In this document: one piece after another, positions 63,165 through 64,000 of the stretch | How positions within the stretch are numbered: the first letter of the stretch is position 1 | Layout of the letters: each line of letters begins with the position of its first letter | Assembly (NCBI RefSeq): GCF_900169065.1 | Contig: NZ_FXZB01000022.1 | Location: forward strand, 1 to 64,000 | Direction: 5' to 3' | Origin: Brevibacterium aurantiacum | GTDB taxonomy: Bacteria > Actinomycetota > Actinomycetes > Actinomycetales > Brevibacteriaceae | DNA: 64,000 bases | Notes under the pieces: model-generated | The model's input: only the letters and a program-made list of their open reading frames with translations | What the model was told of the DNA's origin: nothing | Databases searched by the model: none | Made by a program: the position numbers and the translations under genes

Positions 63165-63901
63165 GCCTGGGGCGCCATTTCGAAACGCAACATTGCCCGC
63201 GCCTTCTCCGGATCGAGTTCCCCGACCCCGAACGAGGGACACAGAGCCATCAATGGGCAGGCTCCACAGGCGGGCCTGCGCGAGTGGCAGATACGTCGTC
63301 CGTGGAAGATGACCCGGTGGGAGAGCAGAGTGAGATCCTTCTTCGGGAACAGGGCCGCGATCTCATGCTCGGCCTTGACCGGGTCGTCCTCCTCGGTCCA
63401 TCCGAGTCTGCGTGCCAGGCGTCCCATGTGTGTGTCCACGGTCAGTCCTGGGGTGTCGAAGGCGTTTCCGAGCACCACGTTGGCTGTCTTGCGGCCGACT
63501 CCGGCGAGCTTGACGAGCCTGTCCAAGGAATTGGGGACCTCGCCGTCGTAGGTGTCGACGAGTTCGTTCGCGAGTTTGACGATGTTGCGGGCCTTCGCCC
63601 GGTAGAAGCCCGTCGAGTGGATGAGCTCCTCGACCTCGATGAGGTTGGCCACCGCGAGGCCGTGCGCGTCGGGGAAGACGGAGAACAGTCCCGGCGTCAC
63701 CGCATTGACCCGGATGTCTGTGGTCTGTGCCGACAGGACAGTCGCGATGAGGAGCTGGAACGGGGTCTCGAAGTCGAGCTCGCACTTCGCGTTCGGATAC
63801 ACCTCGGCGAGGATTCGATGAATCTTCCTCGCCCGTCGGGTCTTGCCCAATGAGGTTTCCTTCGCGAACTTCCGCGCGCTCTTCTCTGCCACCGTCAACA
63901 C
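63161..63901 (-). CDS. nth: Endonuclease III
   Basis: A 246-residue DNA glycosylase/AP lyase of base-excision repair. The helix-hairpin-helix LDRLVKLAGVGRKTANVVLG carries the catalytic Lys, VDTHMGRLARRLG carries the catalytic Asp, and the 4Fe-4S loop has Cys in a C-X6-C-X2-C-X5-C pattern (CHSRRPACGACPLMALC). It removes oxidised pyrimidines. GTG 63901 is used as start. Co-transcribed with the NUDIX gene. Confidence 0.96.
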   Translation of the reverse strand: MLTVAEKSARKFAKETSLGKTRRARKIHRILAEVYPNAKCELDFETPFQLLIATVLSAQTTDIRVNAVTPGLFSVFPDAHGLAVANLIEVEELIHSTGFYRAKARNIVKLANELVDTYDGEVPNSLDRLVKLAGVGRKTANVVLGNAFDTPGLTVDTHMGRLARRLGWTEEDDPVKAEHEIAALFPKKDLTLLSHRVIFHGRRICHSRRPACGACPLMALCPSFGVGELDPEKARAMLRFEMAPQA

Positions 63902-64000
63902 GACTCACCATCCTAATCTGTGCCCCGGCTTTGCGCAGTTGCGTCCCTCACATCGCCGGGGTGGGGCTGCCCTTTCCCGGCGAACGGGATCGTCCATACG

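Overview
This is a high-GC actinobacterial chromosome segment. Gene content and order (holB, tmk, topA, a MrfA-type helicase, a tad pilus locus, acs, a CoA-type NUDIX gene, nth) match the Rv3644c-Rv3674c region of Mycobacterium tuberculosis, with Micrococcales-like proteins. Brevibacterium is my best guess for the genus, but that is inference. Two integrated mobile elements interrupt the chromosome.

Layout. (1) About 1-6137: the right part of an actinomycete integrative conjugative element (AICE). It has a DUF2971 cargo gene, small regulators, an FtsK/SpoIIIE-type transfer ATPase, an excisionase and a tyrosine integrase that abuts the 3' end of tRNA-Thr(CGT). No replication gene is visible and the left att site was not found. 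(2) 6137-21775: core genes, namely an acetyltransferase, an M20 peptidase, holB, an unusual 933-residue membrane-anchored thymidylate kinase (12 TM segments, then kinase, then acidic tail), a lipoate-ligase-like protein, a second acetyltransferase, topA, a methyltransferase, a MrfA-like helicase and TadE/TadG-like pseudopilins. (3) About 21882-47074: a 25.2-kb element. (4) 47035-51647: the rest of the tad locus (pilin 5' half, TadC, TadB, TadA, TadZ). (5) 51892-63901: a repeat-rich membrane protein, acs, a small holin-like membrane protein, a TetR regulator divergent from a two-gene ABC exporter, a DUF222/HNH protein, NUDIX and nth.

The main discovery is region 3. A large serine integrase sits 21 bases inside the left junction. 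The element splits the DUF4244 (Flp-type) pilin gene of the tad operon. The 3' part of that gene lies at 21773-21887 and the 5' part at 47069-47277. Joining them at the shared hexamer GTGGTG restores an in-frame pilin. At its right end the element carries one tightly overlapping operon: excisionase, a 998-residue family B DNA polymerase with an exonuclease domain, a coiled-coil accessory protein, MobC, relaxase and a membrane protein nested in the relaxase gene. This looks like a self-replicating, mobilizable element of pipolin type. Its cargo includes a complete type I restriction-modification system, an ArdA antirestriction protein, a two-gene unit of unknown function next to hsdR, two small serine resolvases each paired with a tiny CPTHG-motif zinc-ribbon protein, and an array of GGTCAC-N2-GTGACC palindromes that could be an origin or operator region.

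Several start codons were moved inward from the longest possible frame because of ribosome binding sites or operon overlaps. No CRISPR array, rRNA gene or insertion-sequence transposase was seen.
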